Source: Alphaproteobacteria bacterium (GTDB lineage Bacteria; Pseudomonadota; Alphaproteobacteria; Rhizobiales; Devosiaceae). Taken from it: 12,034 bases of DNA. The notes beneath the pieces were generated by a model. It did no database searches, was not told the origin of the DNA, and saw only the letters and a program-made list of their open reading frames with translations. The stretch covers positions 1 to 12,034 of the forward strand of contig JAJRRJ010000158.1 of NCBI GenBank assembly GCA_024279575.1, given 5' to 3'. The first letter of the stretch is position 1. The number at the start of each line of letters is the position of its first letter. Both the position numbers and the translations under genes were made by a program. This document shows, piece after piece, positions 10,892 through 12,034 of the stretch.

Positions 10892-12034
10892 TTACTTTTC
10901 ATCATCCAGTTTGCTGGATCTTTGCCAGACATTGCCTCCAAAAATAATCACGGGAATAATGAGCACGTAGGCACCCACTGCAACCAGCCAAACAGCTCCG
11001 GGCCAGTCAGAACGCAACAGCGCATATACCTGCGTAAAAAACAACGGGCCAATTATCGCAGCAATGGACGCAAGGCTCATCAAAACGCCCTGTAATTGCC
11101 CCTGCATTTCTTCTGAAACTTTTGAAGTCAGAATTGACTGCAACGCAGGCCCCCCGACATCCCCGAGCGCAAAAAACGGCAAAAGAGCGAATATCACCCA
11201 CCATTGACCAAAAAATGCGAGCAATATCAACGCTATAACTTCAAAACTCAAACCAAATAAAACTGTACGCTTTTCCCCCATCAAATTTGTGATCGGGCCG
11301 GTTAACACCGCCTGCGCAAATGCGTTGAACAATCCATAAAGTGCCAACGATATGCCCACCATCGCCGCACCCCATCCATATCGATCCTCAGTAAACAACA
11401 CCCAGATTGTTCCATAAATGGAGCCAACAAAGCTGAACCCGACAAATGTGATCAACAAGGGGCGGATACCCTTAAAGGAAAGCGCCCATTTAAGCGGCAC
11501 AAATGGATTGATTTGTTTGAGTTCAAATTTTTTCTTTTGCCCAATTCTGGATTCAGGCAACAGGTACAAAGCCAGCGCAAAGTTCAAGAAATTAAAAGCA
11601 GCTGCTGCCAAAAATGGCGCGCGCAGCCAAAACTCTCCCAGAACACCACCCAGAACCGGGCCGATAATGAAGCCGATTCCAAAGCAGGCCCCCAGATAAC
11701 CAAAGCGCTTGGCGCGGTCATTTTCCGCAGTAATATCGGTGATATAGGCGGTGGCAACAGCCATGCTGGCCGCAGTCATCCCGGCGATCAGACGTCCAAC
11801 TATCAAAATTTCAATATTTGGCGCAAAGGCCATGATCATATAGTCGACCCCCGCCCCCGCCATTGCAATCAAAAGAATTGGACGACGGCCAAATCGATCC
11901 GAAAGCATCCCCAAAATCGGCGCGAACAAAAACAGCATCAACGCATATCCGGCAAGTATCCCCCCATACAAAGCTGAAATTTCTACCGCACCGGTCAACT
12001 CACGCAACAATGAGGGCAAAATCGGGAAAATCAG
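10892..12034 (-). CDS. TetA-like MFS exporter (TCR/Tet family; 5' end outside window)
   Basis: A major facilitator superfamily drug:H+ antiporter with 380 visible residues; the frame stays open to the window edge and begins LIFPILPSLLRELTG, which matches the end of the first helix of TetA proteins, so about 20 N-terminal residues are missing. An in-frame TTG at 12019 is not a credible start. Motif A (GMLSDRFGRRPI, visible residues 42-53) lies between helices 2 and 3, and the antiporter motif C (GACFGIGFIIGPVLGG, 115-130) in helix 5. The central loop is KKKFELKQINPF. The second half resembles TetA at DRYGWGAAMVGISLALYGL and EEMQGQLQGVLMSLASIAAIIGP. It sits in the inner membrane. Real tetracycline resistance cannot be assumed: many chromosomal members export other compounds. 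The HU gene follows 124 bases later with its own ribosome site. Confidence 0.92.
   Translation of the reverse strand: MIFPILPSLLRELTGAVEISALYGGILAGYALMLFLFAPILGMLSDRFGRRPILLIAMAGAGVDYMIMAFAPNIEILIVGRLIAGMTAASMAVATAYITDITAENDRAKRFGYLGACFGIGFIIGPVLGGVLGEFWLRAPFLAAAAFNFLNFALALYLLPESRIGQKKKFELKQINPFVPLKWALSFKGIRPLLITFVGFSFVGSIYGTIWVLFTEDRYGWGAAMVGISLALYGLFNAFAQAVLTGPITNLMGEKRTVLFGLSFEVIALILLAFFGQWWVIFALLPFFALGDVGGPALQSILTSKVSEEMQGQLQGVLMSLASIAAIIGPLFFTQVYALLRSDWPGAVWLVAVGAYVLIIPVIIFGGNVWQRSSKLDDEK

Noticed and set aside
1..12034. CRISPR array, IS element, integrase or phage genes, toxin-antitoxin pair, or anti-phage system
   Set aside because: No regularly spaced repeats, terminal inverted repeats, transposase or recombinase motifs, or small paired toxin-like genes were found on either strand.

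Overview
The window looks like chromosomal housekeeping DNA from an alphaproteobacterium, probably of the order Hyphomicrobiales (Rhizobiales). The reasons are the divergent recG / sdhE-mfd arrangement, the IalB-family periplasmic protein, the UbiH-type hydroxylase, and an HU gene followed by tRNA-Val. Base composition is close to half G+C by eye. The end of a Na+-NQR operon at the left edge suggests a marine or salt-exposed lifestyle (inference).

Layout, left to right. 1-1363 (+): 3' part of an ApbE flavin transferase, then the short Na+-NQR maturation factor NqrM (too short for a routine ORF cut-off), then a two-CBS-domain protein whose start overlaps the nqrM stop. 1443-1532 (-): tRNA-Ser(UGA). 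1533-1879: a gene-free stretch rich in inverted repeats. 1880-3097 (+): UbiH/UbiF/COQ6-family hydroxylase, convergent with 3134-3799 (-), a secreted IalB-family protein. 3961-7478 (-): mfd, transcription-repair coupling factor, interrupted by a one-base frameshift near 4984-4988. 7475-7783 (-): sdhE, overlapping mfd by ATGA. 7926-10034 (+): recG, divergent from sdhE. 10200-10275 (-): tRNA-Val(UAC). 10489-10767 (-): HU, with a good intrinsic terminator. 10892-12034 (-): TetA-like MFS exporter cut by the window's right edge.

How the genes work together. ApbE attaches FMN to Na+-NQR subunits and NqrM helps install the complex's iron centre, so the left edge is the maturation end of a respiratory sodium-pump operon; the CBS protein may be an adenylate-sensing partner. 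SdhE flavinylates succinate dehydrogenase and the UbiH-like enzyme belongs to quinone biosynthesis, so several genes here concern flavin or quinone respiration. RecG and Mfd are related SF2 translocases in DNA repair, arranged back to back.

I see no phage, transposon, CRISPR array or obvious new defence system. The points most worth a second look are the mfd frameshift; a short repeat of about 50 bp immediately 3' of both tRNA genes with a third diverged copy after recG; the CBS gene fused translationally to the NQR maturation genes; and clusters of dyad symmetry at 1708-1782 and 10120-10153.
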